Below are positions 54,497 to 63,858 of a stretch of 64,000 nucleotides of DNA, in pieces. The stretch is from positions 1 through 64,000 of the forward strand of contig NZ_JARGPK010000019.1 in the NCBI RefSeq assembly GCF_029212575.1, in the 5' to 3' direction. Position numbers and translations under genes: made by a program. The notes below the pieces were generated by a model. That model worked only from the letters and a program-made list of their open reading frames with translations, searched no databases and was not told the origin of the DNA. Position 1 is the first letter of the stretch. Each line of letters starts with the position of its first letter. The DNA is from Antarcticimicrobium sp. GTDB taxonomy: Bacteria; Pseudomonadota; Alphaproteobacteria; Rhodobacterales; Rhodobacteraceae.

Positions 54497-55675
54497 ATGG
54501 CAGTGTTCCGGATGCCGTCGCTGGGCTCGGACATGACCTCGGCCAAGTTGTCCGAATGGCTGGTGCAACCGGGCGACCGGGTCACCCGCGGCGACGTGGT
54601 GGCGGTGGTCGAGACCCAGAAGGGTGCGATCGAGATCGAGGTGTTCGAGACCGGGACTGTTACCGAGCTGACCGCGACACCCGGCGCCGAGTTGCCGGTG
54701 GGGGCGCCGCTGGCGGTGATCGCGGCAGAGGGTGAGGAGACGGGCGAAAAGACGGGCGGGGAAACGGGGGCCGAAGCGCCCGACGCGCCCCCGGTCGCGG
54801 ATCGGCCTGTCGTGGATGTTCAGACGCTGCCACAACCGCAGACCGGGGGCATCGCGGCCTCTCCCGCCGCGCGGGTCCGGGCGCATGACCTCGGCGTCGA
54901 CCTGGCCAGGCTCCGGGGTAGCGGACCGGGGGGCGCCATCGTGCTGGCCGATGTGGAGGGAGCCACCTCCGCCCCGTCGCCCGCGCCGGAGCAGCCGAGC
55001 CGCTCCGGGCTCGACTTCGACGAGATGCGCAGGGCCATCGCCGGCGCGATGAGCCGCGCCAACCGCGAGATCCCGCATTTCTACCTGTCGCAGACCATCG
55101 ACCTCACGCCCGCCTCCGAATTCCTCACCGCCCACAACGCCGACAAACCGCCCGCCGAGCGGCTGCTGATCGGCGCGTTGTTCTTGCGTGCGGCGGTGGG
55201 TGCGGCACGGGCGGTGCCGCAGCTCAACGGCTGGTATGAGGAGGGCTTTCGCGCCGCCGAGACGGTGAACATCGGCGTTGCGGTGGCCCTGCGCGGCGGC
55301 GGGCTGGTGGCGCCCGCCCTGATCGGGGCCGAGGCGATGGACCTGGCGCAGACCATGGCCGGGATGCGCGACCTGGTGACCCGCGCCCGCGCCGGGCGGC
55401 TGCGCAATTCCGAGATGACGCAAGGCACACTTACGGTTTCCGCGCTGGGCGAAATCGGGGCGGAGGCGATGGCGGGGGTCATTTTTCCGCCACAGGTGGC
55501 GCTTCTGGGCATTGGCGCACCGCAGACCCGGCCATGGGTGGTTGACGGAACGGTAATCCCGAGGCAGGTGGTAACGGTCACGCTGGCGGCGGATCACCGG
55601 GTTGCCGATGGCCGCCTCGCCGCGAAATTTTTATCTGAGTTTGAAACGCTTGTTTATTGCCCGGAGCGATTATGA
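54497..55675 (+). CDS. 2-Oxoacid dehydrogenase E2 (dihydrolipoamide acyltransferase)
   Basis: This acyltransferase (392 residues) has a lipoyl domain with the modified lysine in VETQKGAIEIE (Lys42), a peripheral subunit-binding domain at about 121-155 (SPAARVRAHDLGVDLARLRG), and a catalytic domain with ADHRVADG, where His367 is the active base. The linker is Pro/Glu/Thr-rich. It accepts the acyl group from E1 and passes it to CoA, or possibly to the adjacent ACP. Its stop overlaps the ACP start as ATGA. Confidence 0.92.
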   Translation: MAVFRMPSLGSDMTSAKLSEWLVQPGDRVTRGDVVAVVETQKGAIEIEVFETGTVTELTATPGAELPVGAPLAVIAAEGEETGEKTGGETGAEAPDAPPVADRPVVDVQTLPQPQTGGIAASPAARVRAHDLGVDLARLRGSGPGGAIVLADVEGATSAPSPAPEQPSRSGLDFDEMRRAIAGAMSRANREIPHFYLSQTIDLTPASEFLTAHNADKPPAERLLIGALFLRAAVGAARAVPQLNGWYEEGFRAAETVNIGVAVALRGGGLVAPALIGAEAMDLAQTMAGMRDLVTRARAGRLRNSEMTQGTLTVSALGEIGAEAMAGVIFPPQVALLGIGAPQTRPWVVDGTVIPRQVVTVTLAADHRVADGRLAAKFLSEFETLVYCPERL

Positions 55676-55929
55676 CCCCTGAAGAGATCCGCAACGCCTA
55701 CCTCGAAGAGCTTGTGACCGTCGCCCCGGACATTGACCCGCTGACGGTTCGGGATTCCGATCACCTGCAGGACGATCTGGAGCTTGATTCGATGGACGTG
55801 CTGAATTTCGTGACCGCGCTGCATGACCGGCTGGGCGTGAACATCCCCGAGGCGGACTATCCCCATATCGCCACCCCGGCCCTCGCGGTCGACTACCTGG
55901 CGCGGATGATCGCGCTGAAAAAAGGCTAG
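55672..55929 (+). CDS. Acyl carrier protein attached to the E1-E2 operon
   Basis: This acyl carrier protein (85 residues) has the phosphopantetheine serine in LELDSMDVLNF (Ser40), in place of the usual DSL. The second helix and the conserved acidic loop fit an ACP/PCP, with VAPDIDPLTV and TALHDRLGVNIPEADY. It is the last gene of the coupled ligase-E1-E2-ACP operon, and no ketosynthase or thioesterase accompanies it. It overlaps the convergent M20 gene by 4 bases. Confidence 0.85.
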   Translation: MTPEEIRNAYLEELVTVAPDIDPLTVRDSDHLQDDLELDSMDVLNFVTALHDRLGVNIPEADYPHIATPALAVDYLARMIALKKG

Positions 55930-57212
55930 GCCGCCGCCAGCCCCATCGCGGCGGCGATCAGGCCCGAGGTGAGCAAAACGCTGCGCGACAGCGCCGCCTC
56001 GTCGAAGTCGAAGTGCGGCGTGTGATGGGCATCGGCCAGATCGGCGCCAAGAACGAAGATACCCCCGGTGCCGCCCCGAGCGGCCGCCCGTCGTGCCAAC
56101 GTGGTGGCATCCTCGCTGGCGCCGAAGAAGAGGTCTGGCAGCGCGGTCTCGAAGGCGCCGGAACGGGCGTTCACTGCCGCGCCCCAGCGGGCGACTTCCG
56201 CAGGGTTGCTCCAGGCCTCGGCCCCGCCCATCGGGGTGATCTCGACCTCCAGCCCGTGACCGATGGCGGCGCCCTCGATCATCGCCCGGCAGCGCCGGTC
56301 GAGGGCGGCAAGGTCGTCGCTGTCTCCTGCGCGCATCTCGAACTCGAACTCGGCCCGCTCCGGCACGATGTTCACCGCCGTTCCCGCGCTCAGAAGGCCG
56401 ACGTTGACGCGGATGCCCGGCTGGCTGGACTGGGCCAGCGCGTGCAGCCCCTGCACTGCCTGCGCCGCGCCCAACAGCGCGTTGCGCCCGCCCTCGGGGG
56501 TCTTGCCCGCATGGGCCGCCCGCCCGGTCAGCGTGACGAGATGGCGCGCGTTGGCGAGAAACCCGTGCACCGCAAAGGCGGCGGAGCCGGACGGCACGCC
56601 AAGGCCGAGGTGAATGGCGACGAACAGATCGACATCGTCCATCCAGCCCGCCTCGGCCACCGCGCGGCCGCCGCGCCCGCCCTCCTCGGCCGGTTGGAAC
56701 AGCAGTTTCAGCCGACCGCGCCCGGAGGCCAGAAAGGGGCGCAGCAGGCGGGCGGTGCCGAGGCCGATGGCGCTGTGGCCGTCATGGCCGCAGGCATGCA
56801 TCACGCCCGGCGTGGCCGAGGCATAGCCGCCTGCGGAGGGGGCATGGTTGCCGCCGGCCTCATGGATCGGCAGCGCGTCGATATCGACCCGCAGGCAGAC
56901 CGTCGGCCCCGGCCGCCCGGTGTCGAACAGCGCGATGCAGCCGGTATCGCCCTCGCCCGGGATCGGATTGGCGCTGAGGCCAGCGCGCTCCGCTTCGCCC
57001 AGGAAATCCGGGCCGGAAATCACCTCGTAGCCTTCGGCGGTCAGATCGTCGACGATCCGCGCGGTGGTCTCGATCTCCTGCCAGCCCAGTTCGGGGGTGC
57101 GGTGGAAGTGCCGGCGCCGCTCCACCAGCCAGGGCTGCAGCGCCTGCGCCCCCTCCTGCAGCCGGGTCAGGAGGGACGGATCGAGGTCGGGGGAGAGCGG
57201 CAGATCTGTCAT
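55926..57212 (-). CDS. M20-family amidohydrolase (AbgA/HipO-like)
   Basis: This metallo-amidohydrolase (428 residues) carries HACGHDGHSA and FQPAEEGGRGG, the M20D metal and catalytic motifs, and a central dimerisation domain (about 215-330). Substrates in this family include N-acyl amino acids, indole-3-acetyl conjugates and p-aminobenzoyl-glutamate. It is convergent with the ACP, with a 4-base overlap; whether it acts on the operon's product is unknown. Confidence 0.9.
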   Translation of the reverse strand: MTDLPLSPDLDPSLLTRLQEGAQALQPWLVERRRHFHRTPELGWQEIETTARIVDDLTAEGYEVISGPDFLGEAERAGLSANPIPGEGDTGCIALFDTGRPGPTVCLRVDIDALPIHEAGGNHAPSAGGYASATPGVMHACGHDGHSAIGLGTARLLRPFLASGRGRLKLLFQPAEEGGRGGRAVAEAGWMDDVDLFVAIHLGLGVPSGSAAFAVHGFLANARHLVTLTGRAAHAGKTPEGGRNALLGAAQAVQGLHALAQSSQPGIRVNVGLLSAGTAVNIVPERAEFEFEMRAGDSDDLAALDRRCRAMIEGAAIGHGLEVEITPMGGAEAWSNPAEVARWGAAVNARSGAFETALPDLFFGASEDATTLARRAAARGGTGGIFVLGADLADAHHTPHFDFDEAALSRSVLLTSGLIAAAMGLAAA

Positions 57213-57396
57213 GCCGCAAACCTAGACACGCCCGACGCCGCACGGCAAGCGTAACCCGCTTGGCGGAAACACGCGCAAGCCGCCGCGGTTTGGCGAAAAG
57301 CCGCGCAGGGCTTACCCCCGGGGCTTGAGCGGGCGGGCCCGGCGGGCCAGAACGGACAGACTTAAAAAACCTCCAAACCGAGCAGGACCTGCCACC

Positions 57397-58284
57397 ATGT
57401 TGTTTCGAACGACCTTGTTTCGCACAGTCGCCCCGGTTCTGGGTGCCGCGCTGATCGCCCTTGCCCCCGCCGGGCCGGTTTCCGCCTCGACCAGTTGCGA
57501 TGCCCCCCTCACCCGGGATATCCCGCACCGGGCGGCGCGCGCGCCCTCGGGAAGCGCGGTGATGCAGGAGTTGATGAACACCGGCGGCGGCGCCCGCGAC
57601 GCGGCGATCGTGACCCAGGTGCTGTCGGGCAACCTGCCTGCCTTCCTGCGCACGCTGAAGCCGGTGACCCTGTCGGGCAAGCTGGCCGACGGGCAACAGG
57701 TGCGGGTGACGATCTGCGTGACGCCCGATTACCTTTCCGTCGGAGATGACCGCGATTACGTGCGGGTGCCGATGGGCCTTGCCGCCGCTGCCCGCGTTGC
57801 GAGCGAGCTTGGGTTCCTGCTGCCGACGCCGCGCATGGTCGATGCGATCTACAGCCAGGCTGCGGTGCATGTCGCCCCCAGCCCGATGACGCCGGGCAGC
57901 AAAATGGCCTCGACCGCCTATCTGCTGGAACATGACCGCACGGTGGACCGCCAGCGGTCGCAGGTGAGCCGCGAGGCCGGTGCGCTGACTGCCGGGCAGA
58001 AAAAGGACATCGTGCTGACCAACCGGCTGCTGTCAAAGCCCGGGCGGGTGGCGATCTATGGCTGGCACCGGCCCAACGGAAAGCCGATCCAGCCGTTGAG
58101 CACGGTGCATGGCGCGGGCTATGCCGATTACAGCCACGGCGTGCGGCTGATCAGCCGCACCGCCTATCTCAACGGCAAGCAGGTGGATCTGAACCAGATC
58201 ATGCAGGACCGCGCCCTGGCCAGCATCGTCACCGGCGAGGGGCCGATCGGCAATGCGGAGCGGCTTCTGGCCGGGCTGTACTGA
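57397..58284 (+). CDS. Exported hypothetical protein (295 aa)
   Basis: This protein begins with a signal peptide (MLFRTTLFRTVAPVLGAALI), and a mature part of about 270 residues has no domain that I recognise. Distinct segments are VRVTICVTPDYLSVGDDRDY near residue 115 and IYGWHRPNGKPIQPL near 230. Its start has AGGA at 8-9 bases. It is divergent from the M20 gene and is followed by palindromic repeats, so it may be a single-gene unit. No function is proposed. Confidence 0.6.
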   Translation: MLFRTTLFRTVAPVLGAALIALAPAGPVSASTSCDAPLTRDIPHRAARAPSGSAVMQELMNTGGGARDAAIVTQVLSGNLPAFLRTLKPVTLSGKLADGQQVRVTICVTPDYLSVGDDRDYVRVPMGLAAAARVASELGFLLPTPRMVDAIYSQAAVHVAPSPMTPGSKMASTAYLLEHDRTVDRQRSQVSREAGALTAGQKKDIVLTNRLLSKPGRVAIYGWHRPNGKPIQPLSTVHGAGYADYSHGVRLISRTAYLNGKQVDLNQIMQDRALASIVTGEGPIGNAERLLAGLY

Positions 58285-58300
58285 GGCCGGCGCGCGCCCT

Positions 58301-58392
58301 GTCATCCCCGCGCCCGCCGTCATCCCGGCGCAAGCGGGGATCTCACGACACATCCCGCACCGTCACGAGGCCCCCGCTTTCGCGGGGGTGAC
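58301..58392. repeat. Dispersed-type palindromic repeats (REP-like)
   Basis: Three related units follow the exported protein: GTCATCCCCG at 58301, GTCATCCCgGCGcaaGCGGGGA at 58319-58340, and the inverted form CCCCCGCtttcGCGGGGGTGAC at 58371-58392. GTCATCCCCGC-AAGCGGGGAT is a well-known dispersed palindrome in proteobacterial intergenic DNA. The outer units are inverted, so the set resembles a small BIME. It may stabilise or end transcripts of the convergent genes. Confidence 0.6.
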
Positions 58393-58480
58393 AACTCCAG
58401 CAGGGCTACACGTGGCATGGCGGCGCGGCGGATGGGTTCCGGCCTCGAGGTGACCTGAACGCTCTCACCTGCTTTGGCGC

Positions 58481-59458
58481 CTATTTGATCGTCTTGCAGC
58501 AGCGGAATCCCAGGTGATAATTCTCGTGGCTTCCCGAACTCATCACCCGGCTGCCGTGCCAATAGGGCGCGCGCCAGCGGCACCAGTCGGGATGGGCGCG
58601 GTACTTGTCCCAGATGAACCAGCTGCCCTTCATCTCGGTCACGCCGAGCTTTGTGCTGCCGCGGCTTGTCATCTGGTCAGGCGCCATCGGCAGGTTCATG
58701 TGCTCGGCGGCGTTGCCGTGCTGGTCATAGACCCCCAGCTTGCTGACGCAGCCGGGAAAGGCGCCGGTAGGATAGGTGTTGGAACCGCAGGAATTGTACC
58801 CCCCGCCGCCGCAGGAGGCGCTTTTCTCGCTGTTCTGGGCGCAGACCCCGCGCTGAAACGCCGGACCATAGGCCCAGGCGGCGCTGCCGGCGTATTTGCG
58901 GTTGTGGATCGAGCGCATCGCGGCGACCGAGCCGGCGCCAAAGGGGTAATCGGGCGGCTCCAGCGCCCCGGCGCAGGCGCCCTCCCATTCATGCGCGTCA
59001 CAGAGCCGCTTGCCCACGGCGGCGCAGACCTCGGCGGCCTCCTTCGCCTTTACCCAGACCACCGGATAGGTGCAGGGGATGTTGGGAAACTCGAACTGGT
59101 CGATGCAAGCGCGGGCATCGCTGGCGCTCTGGGTTCGCGGATCGTAGAGCGGCGCCATATAGGCGTCGCCGCAGATCCGGGCGTTGCGGGCATTGGCGTA
59201 GCCGCCGGAAGGGATCCGGGCGCGGCATTGCTCCGGTGTCATCGGGTGGCGGGTGATCCTGGGGTTGCCCTGCCCCATGAAGCCCGAGCGGGCGAAGATC
59301 TCCTGCACCCGGGCCATCTGCGCGGCAGAGAGCCTGTGCACCTGTTTCAGCTGCTGGAACAGCACCGCGTTGGCCTCTTGCAGGGTGGTCTGGGCCCCGG
59401 CGGGCGCGGTGAGACCGGCCAGCGCGAGCAGCCCGGCGAAGATCATTGCGCGGATCAT
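58481..59458 (-). CDS. Exported SUMF1/FGE-domain protein
   Basis: This exported protein (325 residues) has a signal peptide (MIRAMIFAGLLALAGLTAPA) and a SUMF1 (formylglycine-generating enzyme) domain from about 90. It shows GNAAEHM, KGSWFIWD and the terminal LGFRCCKTIK. Of the two active-site cysteines of true FGE, one seems retained in HPDWCRWRAP while the residue equivalent to the first is Trp/Ile, so sulfatase activation is doubtful. Many cysteines suggest a disulfide-rich periplasmic protein. It follows the 571-residue exported gene with one base between. Confidence 0.75.
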   Translation of the reverse strand: MIRAMIFAGLLALAGLTAPAGAQTTLQEANAVLFQQLKQVHRLSAAQMARVQEIFARSGFMGQGNPRITRHPMTPEQCRARIPSGGYANARNARICGDAYMAPLYDPRTQSASDARACIDQFEFPNIPCTYPVVWVKAKEAAEVCAAVGKRLCDAHEWEGACAGALEPPDYPFGAGSVAAMRSIHNRKYAGSAAWAYGPAFQRGVCAQNSEKSASCGGGGYNSCGSNTYPTGAFPGCVSKLGVYDQHGNAAEHMNLPMAPDQMTSRGSTKLGVTEMKGSWFIWDKYRAHPDWCRWRAPYWHGSRVMSSGSHENYHLGFRCCKTIK

Positions 59459-59459
59459 T

Positions 59460-61175
59460 TCAAGGGTCCTTCCGGGTCAGGTAAAACAGGTCGCGGTTGT
59501 CGGCGAAGCCGATGAAGCGCGGCAGGATGGCGCCGCCGCTGACCTTTTTCTCGATCAATGCCATGCCGGGCACCAGGTGCTCCACATGCACCTGCCCGCC
59601 CTTGCGGGCGTAGACGGCAAGATAAGTGTGCTCCAGCGCGTTCATGTCGAGCAGCATGGCATAGTCGCAGCCATAGGCCTGAAAGGTCCGCGCCATGGCC
59701 GAGGGGGTGGCGGTCGAGAAATAGCCGTAGATCAGGTAGCGGGTGCCGCCGGCGCGCGCCATGCAGGCACCTGCGCGCAGGGTGCGTAGCTCGGCCTTGG
59801 CCGAGCCCGACCAGTTGCCCGGCCCCCATTTGGTGACCCGGTCGCCGGGTGCGCCCATCCCGGTCTCGGGATCGAATTCGAGGATTGGGACGCCGTTTTG
59901 CCGGGCAAAGCGGATCTGCGGCAGCAGCGCGTTGTCGCCCTCTTCCCAGGTCTTCATGTGCAGGCTGCCGTCGGTCAGGGCGTAGAGCGTCGAAAGCCCC
60001 GGCCAGAGCTTGCTCAGGATCACGCCCTTTTCGATGAACCCGTAGTGGTGGCCATAGTTGAAGCCAGCCATGTCGCCGTATTTGAAGGCGCCGTGCTGAC
60101 GTTTGAACCCGGCGGTAAAGGTCGCGACAGCGCGGTGGGCGATCTCGGGGTTGACCATGCCCAGCATCACCAGTGGATCGGCGTTGCGTAGCCCGTCCGG
60201 CCCGGGCATCCCGCGCGGGCGGATGTTGCCCGGCGGGCGCGGCGACCAGCCAAGGTCCGGGTGATCGGTGCCGACCGCATAGCCGATGTCGAATTGCGCC
60301 ATGTCAAATGCGATCATGTAGCCGGTGGCGCGCGCCTCGATCCCGTCGAGCCGGTTCGCCTGCCCCGGCCCCTGCATCACCGCGTCAGCGATGTAGCGCG
60401 GCTGGAAGGTGCTGGCGAAGACGCCGGGAACGCCCGCCGCCGGATACCACAGCCCCACCGCCATCCGCTTGGCGTCGCCCCCCTCCAGCGCCATGTCCAG
60501 AAGGGTCGAGATCACCGGGCGCTCGCCCAGTTCGAAATTGGTCAACATCGGCGCCGGCCCGGCCCCCGGCCCGTCGGTGGCGCGGCCCACCGCTTCGCCG
60601 GTTTCCAGCTGCGAGTCGCGAAAGAAGTTGTCGCGCACGAAGCGCACGATGGTTTCCCCGCCCCAGACGTTGTCGCGCAGAAACTCTGCCGTCGCCTCCA
60701 GCGTGGTGCGCGCGCCACTGACCTTGTTGCGCAGGTAAAGCTTGCCGTCGCAGATCGGGGCATAGGCCAGCCCGGTCGCGCGCGCATCGGAGAGCGCCGC
60801 GTCGGCCCAGGGGTGGCAGCGCGTCCCGTTCACCACCAGCACCGGCCCCTCGGGCTCCAGCACCACGCGGCGCGCACCCGGATCGGGGTTTTCAAGGTGA
60901 TAGTTCGCCGGGGCCTTGTCCGGCGCGGTGCGGGTCTGCAGCAGATACCATTCGCCCACGTTGGGGTTGAGGTCGATCAGCGTGATCTCCAGCCCCGTCG
61001 CCGCGTCCGTCGCGGTGACCGTGTTTCGGAACGGTTGCAGCTCAAGGATGCTCTTGGCGCGCACCGCGTCATAAGCCTCGCGCTGGGCCAGCAGTGTTTC
61101 GGCTGTCTGCGCCTGTGCGCTTGCCGCCACCAGCAGCGGTGCGAGCACCCCGAGTCCCCTTGCGAGCCTGCGCAT
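59460..61175 (-). CDS. Exported protein of unknown function, possibly phosphodiester-glycosidase-like
   Basis: This 571-residue protein has a signal peptide (MRRLARGLGVLAPLLVAASA), then a long soluble part. The segment YLIYGYFSTATPSAMARTFQ and CDYAMLLDMNALEHTYLA vaguely recalls the NAGPA (phosphodiester glycosidase) family, where the second half ends in ALNLDGGGS, but the Gly-rich catalytic loop is not conserved. I treat this as a distant possibility. It is followed immediately by the SUMF1-domain gene and preceded by the epimerase (overlap of the adjacent frames), so the three form one run. The start at 61175 has GGGGGAGGG at 4-5 bases. Confidence 0.55.
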   Translation of the reverse strand: MRRLARGLGVLAPLLVAASAQAQTAETLLAQREAYDAVRAKSILELQPFRNTVTATDAATGLEITLIDLNPNVGEWYLLQTRTAPDKAPANYHLENPDPGARRVVLEPEGPVLVVNGTRCHPWADAALSDARATGLAYAPICDGKLYLRNKVSGARTTLEATAEFLRDNVWGGETIVRFVRDNFFRDSQLETGEAVGRATDGPGAGPAPMLTNFELGERPVISTLLDMALEGGDAKRMAVGLWYPAAGVPGVFASTFQPRYIADAVMQGPGQANRLDGIEARATGYMIAFDMAQFDIGYAVGTDHPDLGWSPRPPGNIRPRGMPGPDGLRNADPLVMLGMVNPEIAHRAVATFTAGFKRQHGAFKYGDMAGFNYGHHYGFIEKGVILSKLWPGLSTLYALTDGSLHMKTWEEGDNALLPQIRFARQNGVPILEFDPETGMGAPGDRVTKWGPGNWSGSAKAELRTLRAGACMARAGGTRYLIYGYFSTATPSAMARTFQAYGCDYAMLLDMNALEHTYLAVYARKGGQVHVEHLVPGMALIEKKVSGGAILPRFIGFADNRDLFYLTRKDP

Positions 61176-61195
61176 CGCGCCCTCCCCCTTGCTCA

Positions 61196-62239
61196 TCACA
61201 GCACCATCCGCAGCAGTTTCAGCGCGCCCTTTTTCCAGGGCACCCGGTGGCTGACCCCGGCCTGAGTGGAAATCCGGTCGCGGTTGGCGACGTACCAGTC
61301 ATAGTTGCGAACCAGCGCCTCGGCGTTGGAATGCACCGGCGCGTAGCCCAGCCGGTCGCGGATCTTGTCGATGCTGACGAAACTGTCCTTGGCGGCGGTC
61401 TCGTAGATCCACTTGTAGAGCGGCGAGAGGTGCAGCGCCTCAAGCGCGCGCAGGGTGGCAATGGCCGGCCCCGCCGGGAACCCGATGATGCGCTTGCCGT
61501 GACCGGCCCGGTCCAGCACCGCCTGGAAACTCTCGCGCAGGCTGCCGTATTCGGCCGCGCCGACGTTGAAGGTGTCGTTCACCGCCGTGGCATCTCCGGT
61601 GGCGCAGAGGGAAACCGCCTGGCTCAGATCCTCCACGTCCATCAGCTGATAGATGTTGTCGCCTGACCCCAGCACCGGGAATCCGTGGCCGTCGAAGGCG
61701 AAATCGTAAAGCAGCTCAAAGGCGCCCAGACGCTCCGGCCCGACGAAGGATTTCGGCCGCAGGATCGGCAGGCACATGCCGCGGGCCCGGAAATCGGCGC
61801 AGAGGTGCTCCGCCTTGACCTTGGATTCCCCGTAGGGGCCGACGCCCTGCATCGGGTCGTCCTCGGTCAGCGGGTGGTGATCGGGGATGCCATAGACGGC
61901 GGTGCTGGAGATATGGATGAAACGCGCGATGCCGCGTTCCTCTGCGGCCTCCAAAAGCGACAGCGTGCCGCCGACGTTGGTCGAATGGATCTCGGTCGGA
62001 TCGGCCAGCGGCAGTGCTGCGGCGCAATGCACCACCACATCGACCCCGTCAAAGGCGCGGTCGTAGAGCCCCAGGTCGCGGATGTCGCCCTGCAACACGT
62101 CGATGCGGCCGGCCTCGGGGTAGGAAAACGGCGCGATGTCGTAGCTGCGCACATCCTGGCCGCGCTCCAGCAGGTAGCGGATCAGGTTGATCCCCATGAA
62201 CCCGGCCCCTCCGGTAATCAGAAACCGTTGCTTTGCCAT
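61196..62239 (-). CDS. NAD-dependent epimerase/dehydratase (extended SDR)
   Basis: This sugar-nucleotide-type SDR (347 residues) has the Rossmann motif FLITGGAGFMGINL near residues 6-19 and an active-site Tyr in GPYGESKVKAEH (YxxxK). Downstream segments include RPKSFVGPERLG and YQLMDVEDLSQA. Substrates cannot be read off; the genes around it (HAD-UbiA and GtrA) suggest an activated sugar for a polyprenyl-linked surface glycan. The start at 62239 was chosen at MAKQRFLITGG; the open frame extends upstream without similarity. Confidence 0.88.
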   Translation of the reverse strand: MAKQRFLITGGAGFMGINLIRYLLERGQDVRSYDIAPFSYPEAGRIDVLQGDIRDLGLYDRAFDGVDVVVHCAAALPLADPTEIHSTNVGGTLSLLEAAEERGIARFIHISSTAVYGIPDHHPLTEDDPMQGVGPYGESKVKAEHLCADFRARGMCLPILRPKSFVGPERLGAFELLYDFAFDGHGFPVLGSGDNIYQLMDVEDLSQAVSLCATGDATAVNDTFNVGAAEYGSLRESFQAVLDRAGHGKRIIGFPAGPAIATLRALEALHLSPLYKWIYETAAKDSFVSIDKIRDRLGYAPVHSNAEALVRNYDWYVANRDRISTQAGVSHRVPWKKGALKLLRMVL

Positions 62240-62416
62240 CGCTTTTCGTCTTTCCTCTCTGGCAGCGCGTTGAATCCTCCGCCCGACGCATCCATCCTGC
62301 CCGGCATCGTGGCGCATACGACATGACCTGTGTCAAATGGTCCGGCCGGAAACCACATTAGATAGATATGCTGGCCGCGACCCCGCGCCTTGCCAAGGGA
62401 AGACCCCGGACCACGA

Positions 62417-63850
62417 ATGACGATCCTGCAACAAGATCCGATGACCGACCGCACGCCGCTGGTGCTGGACGTGGACGGCACGCTCTTGCGTACCGACATG
62501 CTGCACGAGACATTCTGGGCGGCGATGGGGCGCGACAGCCCGGCGGCGTTGCGGGCGCTGGCGCGCGGTTGGCGCGCGCCGAACCTGCTCAAGGCGGATC
62601 TCTGCGGAATCGCCGTCCCGAATGTCGCGCTTCTGCCATTGCGGCCCGAGGTCGTCGCGCTGGCAGAGGCGGCCCGGCGGGACGGGCGGCCCGTGCACCT
62701 CGCCTCGGGTTCCGATCACAGGCTGGTCGAGGCGGTGGCGCGGCGGCTGGATCTGCCGGGGGAGCATTTCGGCTCGGATCGCAGCCGCAACCTGACCGAG
62801 ACCACCAAGGCGCAGGTGCTTATTGACCGGTTCGGCTCCGGCGGGTTCGACTATGCCGGCAACTCGGCGGCCGATCTGCCCGCCTGGGGCGCGGCGCGGC
62901 GGGCTATCGCGGTGGAACCCGGGCCGGGGCTGCGGCGGCGGCTGGATGCGATGGGAAAGCCGCTCCAGATTCTCGGGGACCGCGCCGGAGCGGGGGCGCT
63001 GTGGCGCGAGCTGCGCCCGCAGCAATGGGTCAAGAACCTGCTGCTGTTCCTGCCCCTGCTGGTGGCGCATGAGTTCGGCGCGGCGGCGCTGCTGGCCACG
63101 CTGCTGGCCGTGGCGGCGTTCTGCGCCGGGGCCTCGGCGATCTATATTCTCAACGATCTGCTCGATCTCGAGGCGGATCGGCTGCACCCGGAAAAGCGCG
63201 ACCGCCCGATCGCATCGGGCGCGCTGCCGATCGGTGAGGCCATGGCGGCCAGCGGCGCGCTGGCGCTGCTGGCTCTGATGCTGGCCTGGGGCGCCGGACC
63301 GCCGGTTGCGGGGCTGACGCTGCTCTATATGGTCGTGAGCCTGGGCTATTCGCTCTGGCTCAAGAAACGCCGCTGGGTCGATCTGGTCAGCCTCGCGGCC
63401 ATGTTCCTGCTGCGGGTGCTGACGGGGGCGGCGGCGGCGCAGGTCGCGGTGCCGGGGGTCTTGCTGGGGTTCGTCTTTGCCGTGTTCCTGACGCTGGCCT
63501 GCGTCAAGCGGATGACGGCGCTGGCGCGCGCGACCGATGGTGGCCAATTGCCCGGGCGGGGCTATTCGCGGGCCGATTTCAAGCGTCTCGAATGGGTCGC
63601 GGCGGCGGGTATCGCGCTGAGCGCCGCGCTGTTCCTGGTCTATGCCTTCAGCGGGCATTCCGCCGCGCTTTACGACTCGCCGCTGTTGCTGGCCGGGGCG
63701 GTGTTGCCGCTGGCGGCCTGGCTGTTTCGCATCGTCCGGCTGAGCGAACAGGGGCGTGAACACTACGACCCGGTGCAGTTCGTCACCCATGACCGGACCG
63801 GGTTGCTGATCGCCGCGCTGGGGGTCGGGTTGGCGATCCTGGCGGTCTGA
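62417..63850 (+). CDS. HAD-UbiA fusion: polyprenyl-phosphate sugar-phosphate transferase-like
   Basis: This bifunctional-looking protein (477 residues) has a HAD phosphatase domain (about 1-190; PLVLDVDGTLLRTDM) and a UbiA-type prenyltransferase domain (about 200-477) with LRPQQWVKNLLLFLPLL and the Mg-binding NDLLDLEADR and KKRRWVDLVS. This matches decaprenyl-phosphate phosphoribosyltransferase and relatives, with the HAD possibly removing the 5-phosphate in the same protein. That would make a polyprenyl-phosphate sugar donor. It is divergent from the epimerase and convergent with the GtrA gene. Confidence 0.88.
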   Translation: MTILQQDPMTDRTPLVLDVDGTLLRTDMLHETFWAAMGRDSPAALRALARGWRAPNLLKADLCGIAVPNVALLPLRPEVVALAEAARRDGRPVHLASGSDHRLVEAVARRLDLPGEHFGSDRSRNLTETTKAQVLIDRFGSGGFDYAGNSAADLPAWGAARRAIAVEPGPGLRRRLDAMGKPLQILGDRAGAGALWRELRPQQWVKNLLLFLPLLVAHEFGAAALLATLLAVAAFCAGASAIYILNDLLDLEADRLHPEKRDRPIASGALPIGEAMAASGALALLALMLAWGAGPPVAGLTLLYMVVSLGYSLWLKKRRWVDLVSLAAMFLLRVLTGAAAAQVAVPGVLLGFVFAVFLTLACVKRMTALARATDGGQLPGRGYSRADFKRLEWVAAAGIALSAALFLVYAFSGHSAALYDSPLLLAGAVLPLAAWLFRIVRLSEQGREHYDPVQFVTHDRTGLLIAALGVGLAILAV

Positions 63851-63858
63851 GGGGGCGT

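Noticed and set aside
58301-58392. CRISPR array
   Set aside because: Only two or three imperfect palindromic units in opposite orientations and no regular spacers or cas genes.
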